The translations under genes and the position numbers were made by a program. The notes beneath the pieces were generated by a model that saw only the letters and a list, made by a program, of their open reading frames with translations, was not told the DNA's origin and did not search any database. A DNA stretch of 64,000 nt from NCBI GenBank assembly GCA_964020975.1, contig OZ026617.1, forward strand, positions 33,086,843-33,150,842, written 5' to 3'. The DNA is from Hermodice carunculata. Taxonomy: Eukaryota > Annelida > Polychaeta > Eunicida > Amphinomidae. Below, piece after piece: positions 11,379 to 22,704 of the stretch (position 1 is the stretch's first letter; each line of letters begins with the position of its first letter).

Positions 11379-11589
11379 CTGAAAATGGGTATCGCAGATA
11401 AACGCTCAAGTCACTATGTACATAGCTGTAATTCAATCTAGTTATGGGTCTAACTTCCTCTCTTTTAATGTTTTTGCATCTCAAAAAAACCCCAAGAAAA
11501 TAATAATTTTTAATAAGCCCTGCTTGGATGATATGTCCCAGGATCACAAAATTCTTTTTGAATTGGACATTTTGGGTCCAATTCATAGT

Positions 11590-11830
11590 TACTCTTTCTG
11601 TTCTAAGCACAACAGAAGTTCTGCTCACCTGAATGACTTCAGATTAAAATTCCTGATAGAAAGATCTTTCATGCAAGTACCAGCATGCCTATATTTCACA
11701 ACCAAAGAATGGCCCAGGTCAACAGTGCCTTGCACCTGAGGCATGTCAAAGAAAGCTGTTAACTTAGATCCCAACTTCAGACTGCAAGGATAAAGGGAAG
11801 CTGTTGACTTCTCTTAAGCAAAGTCTCCAT
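11590..11830. repeat. Partial palindromic-MITE related sequence
   Basis: Shares AGATCTTTCATGCAAGTACC, then AGCATGCCTAT and GGTCAACAG / AAAGCTGTTAACTTAGAT, with the TTAA family. The palindrome is degraded. Confidence 0.5.
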
Positions 11831-11960
11831 CTGCTTTACAATTTTTTTTTTTTTACTGAGAAATATAACTGCTTCCAAAACCCACATAAATACTCGTCTT
11901 TAAGGTAAAAAGTAAACCGAAGGTAGTTCATCAATGCACTTGTCCGTGTTCCTTACTTAC

Positions 11961-12049
11961 CATGCATGAATGGCAGCCAAGTCTGTGATAAACCATTCTG
12001 GAGAGTTGAAACCAATTATGCCCACCCCGTGGTATGGCTCCAGGCCCAG
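11961..12049 (-). CDS. ACSBG: ACSBG coding exon 5
   Basis: Residues 183-212: LGLEPYHGVGIIGFNSPEWF then ITDLAAIHA plus TG. NSPEWF is a strongly conserved bubblegum block. The exon starts in phase 0 at CTG after TGATACAG. The acceptor lies inside a 42-bp tandem repeat, so three equivalent AG acceptors occur in a row. Use of the next one upstream would insert 42 nt containing an in-frame TGA, so only the exon-proximal acceptor keeps the reading frame. Donor CATG|GTAAGT. Confidence 0.94.
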
Positions 12050-12172
12050 CTGTATCAGAAGATATCATACATTGGCTTTGTTTGACAAAGGCTGTATCAG
12101 AAGATATCATACATTGACTTTGTTTGACAAAGGCTGTATCAGAAGATATCATACATTGACTTTGACAAAGGC
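12049..12172 (-). repeat. 42-bp minisatellite spanning the exon 5 acceptor
   Basis: Three units begin at 12049, 12091 and 12133 on the plus strand (GCTGTATCAGAAGATATCAT, then ACATTGACTTTGTTTGACAA). The third is slightly shorter, and a decayed fourth follows (GCTGCATCAAAAG). Each unit repeats the TGATACAG acceptor of ACSBG exon 5. Confidence 0.92.
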
Positions 12173-12540
12173 TGCATCAAAAGACTGTTTGACATCAACA
12201 TTTTTTTTTTTTTTTTATAAAGGCTTTGTCTACGAAGTCACGTATGTCACACAAGCAAAATTTTTTTTCCTACTTTATAAGAACTTGCAATCTTCTTTTC
12301 TGGTCCATTTCAAGTTCATCAGACATTACACTACTCCCCTCTCCCCCTGTAAAATACAGTCATTTTCACAATCCTCCATGTGGATCTATCTTATAGTTCC
12401 CAAAATTACCACTAGATGGCCCTATGGCAGACACCAGCTCCCACTGCCCTAGTGTCATAGGCACTAAAACTTGCAACTAAACTTGAAGGAAAACAAGACT
12501 TGTAAAACATAGATGTGCCCCCCCCCCCCCCCACTGTCAT

Positions 12541-13335
12541 TATGTTCACCCTCATTACCCTGTTAATAATACTAAATGGGGCACTCATGACCTTGGAAAT
12601 TAGGTCAAGGTTAACCTTTTTTGAAGCTGATCTAGCCCTAATAAAAGACTATAAAACTACAAAATAAAAGCACTGGCTCAAAAAATTCTGCAGTTATTAA
12701 GCAGAAACCAAATTTAACAATAAGGCTTTGTGGCCCTGGGAATTGACTCAAGGTCACTAATTTCAGAACCTGACCTAGCTCTTGTAGAAGGCCCAGGTCA
12801 AAAAAATCTTTAGTTATCATGCAGAAACCAAGTTCACTAATAGGACTCTAGGTGGTGATCTTGGGGATTTGGTCAAGGTCATCCATCTTCTAAGCTGATC
12901 AAGCCTTAATTGAGGACTATTACAATGTGCAATATTGAAATCATAACTTAAATTCTGAGTTACAATGCAGAAACCAAGTTCACTAAAGTGGCTTTGTGAC
13001 CTTTGAATTTAGGTCAAGGTCACCCAGCTTCGAACTTGACCTAGCCTGGACAAGGATTACAATCATGTGCAATATACAGGTCTTATCATTACGCTTTTCT
13101 AGTTATCATGCAGAAACCAAAACTTACTACACATGTAGTACCTCAGTGACCTTGGAATTACGGTCAAGGTCAACCACCTTCATACTTTACCTAACCCTTA
13201 TATAGGAGTATACCTGGGCACTATCAAAGTCCTATTTCAAAAATGTCTCGAGTTATGGTTTCGAAACCACAGTCTCTCTACCGACCGAAATGAGCAAAGC
13301 TATATGCCCCATCTTCTTCCAAGGGGGCAATAAAA
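12541..13335. repeat. Degenerate tandem dispersed repeat (GGTCAAGGTCA units)
   Basis: Four to five diverged units about 120-145 bp apart contain ATGCAGAAACCAAGTTCACT followed by GTGACCTTGGAATT-GGTCAAGGTCA and a TGACCTAGCC motif (landmarks near 12706, 12826, 12970 and 13113). It ends in a possible hairpin, GCCCC...GGGGGC, then AATAAAAA. Related units occur at 48.2-49 kb and 63.4-63.6 kb. Confidence 0.7.
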
Positions 13336-13528
13336 ATAGCTGAGACACTATATTACTTGAAATGTTTATTACCAAACAACAAATCTAAAATGTGAGTGAA
13401 AGTCATTTAGGAAGCTAAATGCATTCCAACACAATAATGACTGTTTGGGTCACAGGAGAGCTTATGTAAGTTTGTGACAACCGGCCATTAACTGGCAACT
13501 GGGCTGGGTAATGTTGCATGCCTATTAC

Positions 13529-13614
13529 CTTGATCAATGACTTCGCTGCTTGTTTGACTTCTTCGTAATAGCGAGCGTATGTCCACTTTTGCCATATTCC
13601 GTCCCTCTTAACAG
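13529..13614 (-). CDS. ACSBG: ACSBG coding exon 4
   Basis: Residues 154-182, reading VKRDGIWQKWTYARYYEEVK then QAAKSLIK. This matches the family pattern in which 'ALAVK..G.W..-TY..YY' precedes a helix ending K(A/S)LI. Acceptor GCATTTCAG|CT; donor CAAG|GTAATA. The exon ends in phase 0. Confidence 0.95.
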
Positions 13615-14059
13615 CTGAAATGCCCAGCACATACGTGTTACACAATATTGAGTTGCCAACTTAAGTAACGTACTGAGTAAGCAATTATGTTTGTCCACTT
13701 TCTGGCAAACTGTTCTCATGTAATTGGACCATTCAAATTCAGGAATCCAGTTAATTTACTTCAGCTATTGTCACTGTTCATTTGAAATGCCGGGAAACTG
13801 CACACATGAGGGTGAAATTCAGTGTTATCATTACAATTCCTTCTCTCTTTTGAGTAAAGCGTCTAAGAGATTTTAATCTATGCCTTATTGATTCACTGGC
13901 AATGATAAAAGCAAGCAAAGAGTTATTTCTTTTCACATATTGGATACATCAATGTCTGATTTTTATTTCCTCCTTTTTGGGGGGGGGGGGGTGAAATGTT
14001 AAGTTTGATCTGTGTGAGTAGTTTCAACTGTACCTTAAAAACACTGCCATGTTTTACTC

Positions 14060-14330
14060 TGAGGCTCACACTTCATTTTTTATTTTCAGTGCTAACTTTT
14101 GGACTGATTCAACAGTTTCCTTTGGTGAACTTTACGCACAATGTGCCCAAAGTGCACCATAGGCCCTGAGGAAAGTTGTTGACTGGTGCTTGAATGAGAG
14201 GTCTTTTTACAAAGAATAGTTCAAGAGAGTCCAATTTTTGTTGTGATGAGTAGTGAAAGGGTTCAAAATGAAATGGACATTGTCAAGTTTCATGTTAACC
14301 CCTTGACATTGTAAAGTTTTATCTTAACCC
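14060..14330. repeat. Diverged palindromic MITE copy
   Basis: ATTCAACAGTTTCCTTTGGT and CCTGAGGAAAGTTGTTGACT frame a complementary centre (GCACAATGTGC). This is followed by TTGAATGAGAGGTCTTTTTA and GATGAGTAGTGAAAGGGTTC, matching the right half of the family in 34365-34595. Confidence 0.6.
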
Positions 14331-14520
14331 CTTGCAACTCAAACATCTGCTTTCATGTTTTTCCTAAATTTTATGTTAACAGAAAAAGTGTTTGCTGAGA
14401 ATTGTAGATAAAATGTATGGATGACATGCCCCAGTCAATAGCTTTCCTTGGCCTGGGCTGGGCTCACTGTGCCTGACCCAGGCTATGCTAAGCTGTTGAC
14501 TCAGTCAAATTCTGATTGGG
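14325..14520. repeat. Diverged palindromic MITE copy
   Basis: AGTCAATAGCTTTCCTTGGC ... GCCTGACCCAGGC ... AAGCTGTTGACTCAGTC gives the family palindrome with a different centre. It abuts the preceding copy. Confidence 0.55.
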
Positions 14521-15526
14521 AAACAATTAAAAACCACACTGGCACATACTGAAATTTTCTGTTTGAATAGCAGGAAGCAAACACTGAAATACAAATACAG
14601 CACCGATTAAGATAAATATTTAGAAACATAACAACCAAAGTAGGTTAACCTCTGCACATTATCGCTTACCAGAGGTGGCAATATAACAGTCAACAAACTC
14701 ATTTGTCCCAAAAAAAGTTTGTTTTTTTTGTTTGTTTGTTTTTTTGTTTTGTTTGTTTTTTTGTTTTGTTTTTTTTTTTGCTTTTGAAATCACTATTTAC
14801 CATTATCCATTTTAAAGTGGTGGCCTTTTTTTTTTTTTAACATGTGAAAACTAACAAAATTCTTCCTTTATACCTGTTATACATATTTCTATTGGCACAC
14901 TCTTAAAATGTGCTGGGAGAAAACATGGCTATGCACTATAATCATGTACAATTGACATAGTTTACTCTGTTATTTGTACACACTGGGCATGCCCTTTTCA
15001 TCAGTGGACCATGATTGTATAATGAAAGTGATCATACAGACTGTGCTGCATCAAGGAATGTGGGTCAGTGTTATGCAATTTCTAAGCCTGATGGGCTGAG
15101 ATCTGTCTGACCACCAGTCCCCTACTGAGATCCACAGTGCATATCATAAAAGGGACATTACACCGCCAGCCCTTACATGTGATCCCCTAACTACAGATAC
15201 CTTTCAAAAGGCCCAAATTCACTCTTTTTACAGGTATAGAGACAGGCAATGAAAAAATATGCAAACATGCATTGTGTAAGACACCATAAACTATACAACA
15301 AAATTCAACAGCAACATCACTTTGCTCGGTACAGGCTCACAGATAAAAACTCATTTTTGGCATTTTATTCTGGTGAGACCTAAAATGAGTATGGAGACTT
15401 AAATAATTTTTTTTTTCTTTTCATGGAAATATCATTGACCTTGTTAATCAAACCAGGAACCTCTGAATGGCAACCCTAACTTTTTGGGTGGTGGCCGGGT
15501 GGTTCATGGATTTATGTATTTCTTAC

Positions 15527-15688
15527 CAAGTGCTGTGTGGTTCGGCAGCCTCCTGACTGTATTGGAGAAGACTGTGGGGATGGACAATGGTTTCTCTGAC
15601 AGTGGGCCACTGTCACTCATACGCAGTTTGACTGCTTGATCTCTCAACCATGTCACAAGCGTCTCTGATGGGATGATCTCATCTGGAC
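15527..15688 (-). CDS. ACSBG: ACSBG coding exon 3
   Basis: Residues 100-154: PDEIIPSETLVTWLRDQAVK, then LRMSDSGPLSEKPLSIPTVF, then SNTVRRLPNHTAL. The closing part resembles the start of the AMP-binding domain of bubblegum enzymes (TVP..F..TV...P.H.ALA). Acceptor TATATTTCAG|GT; donor CTTG|GTAAGA. The last G joins CT of the next exon to form Ala (HTALAVKRDG). Confidence 0.93.
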
Positions 15689-16417
15689 CTGAAATATAAC
15701 AATACATGTAATACAAAGGCTCAACTTCATGTATGGATCTACAACAATTGTAGATTGATGCCTCCCTATAATCCCACACAATGTATCCCTCATATAGGGT
15801 GACTCCAATTTTCATAGAAAAATCTGCCCAGTAACAAGACTGAAAAGAGACTAACCTGCTTTAAAGGGACATGTAGAAGTGTAAGACTACAGATGACAGT
15901 ACCCTGACTCCCTATGTCAGTCAAATTCATTAACAAGAACCAATTACATGTGGTGCCACCTGGTGAGTTGGTGTCTCTGACATCCTTATTACTGTGCACA
16001 CGTACACTCTCTGCACCAGAGGCCAGCTTTTCTCCTCCACAGACATCCCGATGTGTTTCACTCTCCTTGGTCTTGTACAACATATGGAGCAGTTTCATTT
16101 GTTTTTCCACTCTGTCAACCAAAAGCCCAAAATCATGATGCTTCATTATGATGAGTTTTCAGATGGAACACTGGCAAGTCAATCATATGACTGAGAGAAA
16201 GACAGCCAGCCAGAGACATGTCTTCAAAGACACCCTTTGGGACGACAAAATTCTGATGTCTCAATATATGCAGTCTCTCACAATAAGTATATGAGAAAGG
16301 TACAAAGCTAAGTGTCCTGAAATGTTGGTCTTTCGTTTGTTGCAGTTCACATACCCTGATGAAGAGCTGTGCCGCATTGAACTGAAGTGCATTAGGCATG
16401 TTGGGGGGGGGGGGGTC

Positions 16418-16609
<192 letters not shown>

Positions 16610-18050
16610 TTTACATAAATGAGCTGCTAGCATGTTTTTCTCCATCTCTAATATGATGCAGGGTCACTAAAGCCAACTTTAACAGACCTCATCAATCCAT
16701 GGCCATTTTCCTTGTCTGGCTCCCTGAAGATATTAAGGATATACAGCAAGTTAGCATGGGCTTTAGTGATGCGGGACACTTTTCCTGTCTAAACACACTT
16801 GAAAAGTCCATAAAGTATACATTTTTGGAAAGCAAACAACATACAGGGTAATTTTGTAGCATAGTAGTGTTTACTAGCTACAATGTTTACACAGCAATTC
16901 TCAAACTGTATAGAAGTGACTATCATCCTTTGATACAAATTTGGCTTCAATTCCTACATTCTAATGGATTTTAATATCAAATTAGTGGTAAACTATTGAA
17001 TACCCTATAAGTGTAAAAAAAAAAAAAAAAACCCACATATCTCAAACTTTGAACTTTTGTTGTTGTTCCTCATATACAGCTGTTTGAAATTGAAAAGATG
17101 GCACCTCAAAGGCAAGCCACTTTTGATCAACTCTGGTGACAAAACAGAACAAAAATTGGAAAATATGTGACGGGCTTTTTTGATTCAATAAATAAATTTT
17201 ACTTTGCTGCACAACTGAGTCCAAAATGTTCAGACTTGAAAAAGTTGAAGCAATATTTATGCTAAATTATGATTATCTGACACTTCTGCAATTCTTAAAC
17301 AAACATTGTAACCAACTGACAGAGCAAAATTGAAATGAAATCACCGTCGGTTTGTTAGCTTTCTGAAAATGTATAGTTTACCATACTTTATATTTAAATC
17401 CAGTTATATTCAGTAATTTGTGAAAGGCACTGCTAACTTGCTGTATATTCTTAAGGTAAATCAGGCCTCTCATGTCATAGTCTTGTTTCGCATAAAACAG
17501 CTGTTTTATCTCAATTTTTCCTACAGGCATCCACACATTAGGTGCCTTCAGCTAATGCTTATTTCTTCTTCTAGATCATACCTGAAGGCCTAAAGTAATA
17601 TCAATCTATGTTACACATGGCAAACTAGACTTCATGCAAAAAACAACTTTTTTTTCTTGTCATTTATAAATGACTAATCACCTGTAGCATATATGCATAA
17701 AAATGCATCAAAACAATGACCGAATATCTACAAGTACAATACACATACATACAAATGTGCTACATGAGTCCACCTGCCTCGATACTTAGGTGAATAACTG
17801 GACAGGGCACTCCCAATACACAAGTCCCATGGCCCATTAATATCAATGCGATAATGTAATGACGAGGCTGATAAGCAAGCTCCTTGATGTGGTCACTTTC
17901 CCTGTCACTGCGGTGGGGGCAAAATAGTATGTTTTTCTATTTTTCAACTGCAAAGCGGCTCTCTACGTGTCAAAGTGTGGCTATATTAAACAGCAGAAAC
18001 AGTTGTGAAGACAATCGATGGCGATAATGTAACATGTATTTTGCAGATTG
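16610..18050. other. Intron 2 sequence, nothing recognised
   Basis: AT-rich with short A-runs (17017-17034). No exon-like reading frame and no repeat that I could tie to another copy in the window. Confidence 0.55.
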
Positions 18051-18059
18051 TGGTCTGTT

Positions 18060-18175
18060 CGTATATAAATGTTTTGTGACCAGGTAACGGATGGATCTCG
18101 AACCAGAAACCTTGAGCACCAGTCACCTGGCCGAAATGGGAAACGCACATACCAACTGCACCAAATCCCCATTCC
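18060..18175 (-). mobile_element. tRNA-derived SINE, copy 1
   Basis: On the minus strand it begins GGGGATTTGGTGCAGTTGGT, containing a perfect RNA polymerase III A box (TGGTGCAGTTGG). About 45 nt later comes GGTTCTGGTTCGAGATCCAT, with a B-box-like GGTTCGAGATCC. The aminoacyl stem and a normal anticodon arm are not evident, so this is not a tRNA gene. The tail region shares TGTGACCA-GTAACGGATGG with copy 2. Confidence 0.75.
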
Positions 18176-18334
18176 TGAAAAGAATGGTTCGATGGAGGCC
18201 GGTATGAGTGAATGCCATAATCAACACTACCTAGTTTATTGTATTTAATCTAGTTCAAGCACTGTATTGAGAGTTGTCCCAGATTGGGGACTGTACATAT
18301 GCAAGTCCACCAGCATCAGAGGAGCATCGAAAAT

Positions 18335-18450
18335 ATACATGTATATGTTTTGTGACCATGGAACGGACGGGTCTCGAACCAGCAACCTTCATCATCAATC
18401 ACGTAACCGAAAATGGGAAATGCACATACCCACTGCACCAAATCCCCATT
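18335..18450 (-). mobile_element. tRNA-derived SINE, copy 2
   Basis: Same orientation and layout as copy 1, 275 bp away, with A box TGGTGCAGTGGG and a consensus B box GGTTCGAGACCCG. Homology continues beyond the head (AAAGAATGATTCAATGGAGG), so the pair may have arisen by duplication of a larger segment as well as by insertion. Confidence 0.75.
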
Positions 18451-18599
18451 AAAGAATGATTCAATGGAGGCTGTAACTCACAGAATGTTCGCCAATGTTG
18501 GAAAAGAGATATCTTTCACCAAAAATGTAACAGAATTTCACAGAATGTGATGCATATTCAAAATGGCACCAAGCAACACCAGGGCTATGTGGAAACCGC

Positions 18600-18645
18600 T
18601 GAGTGTTATACAGTGGGCGAAATGCCCCCCCCCCCCCCCCCCCCT
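18600..18645. repeat. C homopolymer
   Basis: A run of about 18 C near 18625-18642. Similar poly-C tracts occur near 12518, 35502, 45413 and 49645. Confidence 0.9.
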
Positions 18646-19419
18646 GTGGACTCCAGGCATGAACTTGTTCAGCTAAGCTTCCTATGGGACAGGTGCGGAA
18701 GCTGACTGAACCTTTGAAGCCGCCCAGTACCCTCTCCAGTTATCATTCTTCCAAGCTTGATGCACCCACATTGCTACCAATACAGTGTAGTCACTTGGTA
18801 GGTTTTTCCCTTTACAAAGACCTGCTGTCTCTGTAGCTTTGGCCTTAGTCACCCATAATTACCTGCCATATGTGACCACCTCTGGCTGCTGTGATGTGTG
18901 GTCTGTCTCCTGCTACACAGTCACAGCTTTAAACCAGGTACAACAAAAACTCCACATCATGCAATATGTACTCAACTGGAGTAAGGACATTCTGTCCCAC
19001 TTCAGTTTATCTCTATTTTGTTATCAGTCTAAAGATAATGTTTTGGCCGAACACTCATGATTGCACAATGCTTACAAGTCCCCACTGGATGGACTCTACT
19101 TGTATTCCTGGTTGTTTTTGTCACCTAGAGTGCTCAGGACACAAATATGTTACAACTGATGCACTGTGCGTATCCCCTACTATTTGAACCCCATTATTTG
19201 AATGTGACACATGTAGGTAGGCTTGGGATGCCAAGAGTTTAACAAAGTATCTTTACTGCATATAACACCTGATGGAGACAAAACACAGTTTTGTTTTTGT
19301 TTTTTTTTTATTGTTCACCTACACCACATTATATGAACCACACCCAAATGAGCTAAAACTGAGAAACCTATTATAATTGCCACGTTTATTGGTAACACTA
19401 GCCTGTCTGCTACTTTTGG

Positions 19420-19858
19420 TATGATCTATCTGTGATCGTATCCACTCCAAAATTCTATCCCATCAGAAATCATTTAGAACTCTGTATATGTTCCTCTGGA
19501 CTGGGGGCCTATGGCAACCTCCACTGATCAACCCCAGTGGCCATTATTTGACCTCTGGATTGACCAACCATATCAGTTTCTCATGATGGACTAAACTTGT
19601 TGGAGGAAAAGCCTGCTGCATCTGGAGATGGGACACCTCGGCCAGGACGGATGGACAGACAGACAGACATGTGTGACCTAGTGACCTACTTTTCGATAGG
19701 CACCTGAAGCACCTCAATGGCCTTCTGTGATGAAAATATGGTCTCTGTAAAGTCAGTATTTTTGGGAGATATGGCGTTAACAAGGCATGGATGGACAGGC
19801 GGACACGTAGGTAACGACAATACCCCTCCGGCCTTATGGGCCGAGGGGCAAAAACTAC
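19420..19858. repeat. Dispersed repeat upstream of the LINE
   Basis: Contains GGACGGATGGACAGACAGAC and ends in hairpin CCCTCCGGCC-TTAT-GGGCCGAGGGG followed by AAAAA, like the repeat ending near 48999. Its first part (GTATCCACTCCAAAATTCTA then TCCCATCAGAAATCATTT) is the inverted partner of 22420-22500. Confidence 0.65.
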
Positions 19859-19859
19859 G

Positions 19860-22266
19860 ACGTGTTGGGTCCAGGAGAAATTACTACTTGATATCATAAA
19901 TGAGCATGCTCCTTTGAAATCCTGGAAAAAACCGAAATTCAAAGCATCTTTTATGAATGACAAATTGAGAAAAGCCATAAACTACCGGAAATCCCTAAGA
20001 ACAAAAGCCAGAAAATCCAAAAACACGGCACTGGGACATCAGAATTATCAAAAATATGCCAAGCAGAGAAACCAAGTTGTCGCATTACGAAGAAAATCTG
20101 TATGAAACTACTTCAAAAACAAATGTGACTCAGGACCCACTAATAAAACTTTCTGGCCAACTATAAAACCTTTCCTCACAAACAAGGGAACATGCTCATC
20201 AAACAACATCACTATATGTCAAGATGACAAACTAATTTCAGACCAAACTCAAGTCTGTGAAGCTTTTAATGACTACTTTATTAATATTGCCAACAACATA
20301 AGCAATGGAAATATAGATACAACAAAAAGCCTCGATACAATCCAGGAACATGTACCACACACTTCTTGCTTTACTTTTAAACATGTAATGCAAGCTGAAG
20401 TTTATAGCAAGATCAAGAAACTAAATACAAACAAAGCAACAGGACATGACCAGATACCATCTAAGCTCTTAAAGCCTATTGCTGAAATCATATCTCGACC
20501 ACTAACAAACAGCATAAATAGATCTATAGACACTACAATATTCCCAACCAATTTAAAAAAGGCTGAAGTTTACCCCAAAGACAAAAAACCTGATCTTTTG
20601 AACATCAAGAACTATAGACCACTGAGCATCCTCACCAGTGTGTCCAAGATTTTTGAGAGCGTCCTCACAGAACAGCTTGTAGATTACTTTGAAGAAATTT
20701 TCTCCCCCTACTTATCAGCTTACCAAAAGGGCTATAGCTGCAACACTCTCTTACTCAATCTTGTAGAAAGCTGGAAAAGTTCTTTGGACCAAAATAAATA
20801 TGTTGGAGCAGTACTCATGGACCTCTCAAAAGCATTTGACTGTTTCTCCCCATCCATCCTACTTAATAAATTAAAAGCATATGGACTTTCAGACTCGGCA
20901 ACATCATTACTCGGAAACTACTTAACCGGCAGATCTCAAAGAGTGAAAATAGGACAAACTTTTAGCACTTGGAGAGATATTGTAAGAGGAGTCCCCCAGG
21001 GTTCCATCCTGGGTCTGCTCCTCTTCAACATCTTTCTGAATGACATCTTCTACATCTTTACAGAATGCGACATACATAATTATGCAGATGACAACACAAT
21101 ATCCTATGCCCATCAACAACTAAAGACAGTAAAATATATTTTGCAGAACCAAGCTCAGGAAGCCTCCATATGGTTCAGAAACAACTCAATGCATGCTAAT
21201 ATAGACAAATTTCAATGCATCTTTTTGGCACCAGGCAATAAGCAATGTGAACCTCAGACACTGAAAATAAATGACATAGAAATAACCTCAGAAAAAATAG
21301 TCAAATTACTTGGAATAAACATAGATGACAAACTTAACTTCAAACAACACATCAGTGACATCTGCTGCAAAGCAGGCAAACAACTAAATGCTTTGAGGAG
21401 GCTCTCAAAACTCTTGGACACAAAAAGCAAACTAACAATATTTAAATCATTTATTTTATCAAATTTTAATTACTGTGCTACAGTATGGCACTTCTGTGGC
21501 AAGCAAGATGCACAAAAACTTGAAAAGATTCAAGAACGTGCCCTACGGTTTGTGTAGTGTGACTACCAATCTAGCTACCAGTCCCTACTTACAAGGTCAA
21601 ACTGTGAAACCCTTCATATATCCCGCCTAAAACAAATTGCAATAGAAGTTTTCAAAATAACAAACAACCTTTCCCCTGTCTATTTAAAAAAGTACTTTGA
21701 ATTACAAGACTCACGATACGAAACAAGAGGTAACAAACAAAACTTGAAGATTGTTCGTCACAATACACAGAAGTATGGCACACAATCATTCAAACACGTT
21801 GGGGCAAAAATATGGAATGAACTCCCAAATCATTTTAAAGGTACACTAACACTCACTGAATTTAAATCTCTGATAGATACATGGTCACAAACAAATTGCT
21901 CCTGTAACTTCTGCAGGTGAACTGTTGACTCACAACAGTCACAGTCACCTGCCTACATCACAACATTATTCATACTATGAAGCTGTAATGTAGCTTCATG
22001 TTCATACTTTTATTTAACTCAGTGTACCTGGTCTCTATACATGAGATGATGATTATTGCTATTATAAAGTTTTAATGACTATATAACATTTACCTATCTT
22101 TATTTTTATCATGCATTGTATCTACTGTATATAAGGCACAGTTCATATCTGTCTTTTTTTATGTACCAACATATTCATATTTATTGTCGGTAAATAGCCC
22201 TTATAATGGCTAATGTTATTTGTAAAACACCCGACGGAAAATAAAGTTTTATCTTATCTTATCTTA
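19860..22266 (+). mobile_element. 5'-truncated non-LTR retrotransposon (CR1/L2-group LINE)
   Basis: Plus-strand LINE carrying the end of the endonuclease-to-RT linker, the reverse transcriptase, the C-terminal region and a 3' UTR. It ends in a short (TTATC)n tail (AAGTTTTATCTTATCTTATC), typical of CR1/L2-like elements rather than poly-A LINEs. The 5' end, including most or all of the endonuclease, is absent. It sits at the end of a dispersed repeat; no clear target duplication is seen. Divergence is modest, with only two in-frame stops in about 2 kb, so insertion is not ancient. Confidence 0.9.
19866..21920 (+). pseudogene. LINE ORF2 fragment, reverse transcriptase, two nonsense codons
   Basis: One frame runs from EKLLLDIINEHAPLKSWKKP through SFMNDKLRKAINYRKSLR, then the RT core: NKATGHDQIPSKLL, NYRPLSILTSVSKIFESVL, MDLSKAFDCFSPSILLNKL, GVPQGSILGLLLFNIFLNDI, NYADDNTISYA and the thumb LLGINIDDKLNFKQHI, to the end CSCNFCR-stop at 21920. 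Catalytic YADD is intact. Two stops interrupt the frame: TGA at 20103-20105 and TAG at 21555-21557 (in RALRFV-stop-CDYQSSYQ, where relatives usually have Tyr). The open stretch between them is 20106-21554. Not functional as it stands. Confidence 0.9.
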
Positions 22267-22419
22267 CGAAAGTTGAAACCACGTAAAAAGCTCTAAGGAG
22301 TCCAACGTGACATGAATGCATTAGCAGCTGAAGAGAGAAAACTGATGTGATTGATTTTAAACACTGGAGGTCAAGTAATGAGTACCAAGGTCAACTGGAA
22401 GAGGGCGCCACGGGTTTTC

Positions 22420-22500
22420 AATCCAGAGAGATGTATACAGAGAAATGTTTTCTGATGGGAGAGAATTTTGGAGTGGATACAAACTCAGAGATCTTACCAA
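22420..22500. repeat. Inverted partner of the repeat at 19420-19505
   Basis: AATGTTTTCTGATGGGAGAG then AATTTTGGAGTGGATACA is the reverse complement, with few mismatches, of 19434-19480. The LINE lies between the two arms. Confidence 0.75.
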
Positions 22501-22507
22501 ATGTAGT

Positions 22508-22702
22508 GGATAGGTAATGTATTATGACACAAATAAGCAGATTCATTCCATCCATCTTCCCAAAACAGTGTCTTGTTTAGGGTTGCAATGATACATTTTC
22601 TGATGGATAGGTAATGTATTATGACACAAATAAGCAGATTCATTCCATCCATCTTCCCAAAACAGTGTCTTGTTTCGGGTTGTAATGATACATTTTATGT
22701 CG
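22508..22702. repeat. Tandem duplication, 97-bp unit
   Basis: Two adjacent copies start at 22509 and 22606 with GGATAGGTAATGTATTATGA and run to GATACATTTT. Only about two or three bases differ (TTTAGGG/TTTCGGG, GCAATG/GTAATG), which implies a very recent event. Confidence 0.93.
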
Positions 22703-22704
22703 AT

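Noticed and set aside
18060-18450. tRNA genes on the minus strand
   Set aside because: A and B boxes are present, but no acceptor stem or anticodon arm of normal form is seen; a SINE origin fits better.
20922-21119. Minus-strand ORF inside the LINE
   Set aside because: Antisense shadow of the reverse transcriptase frame.
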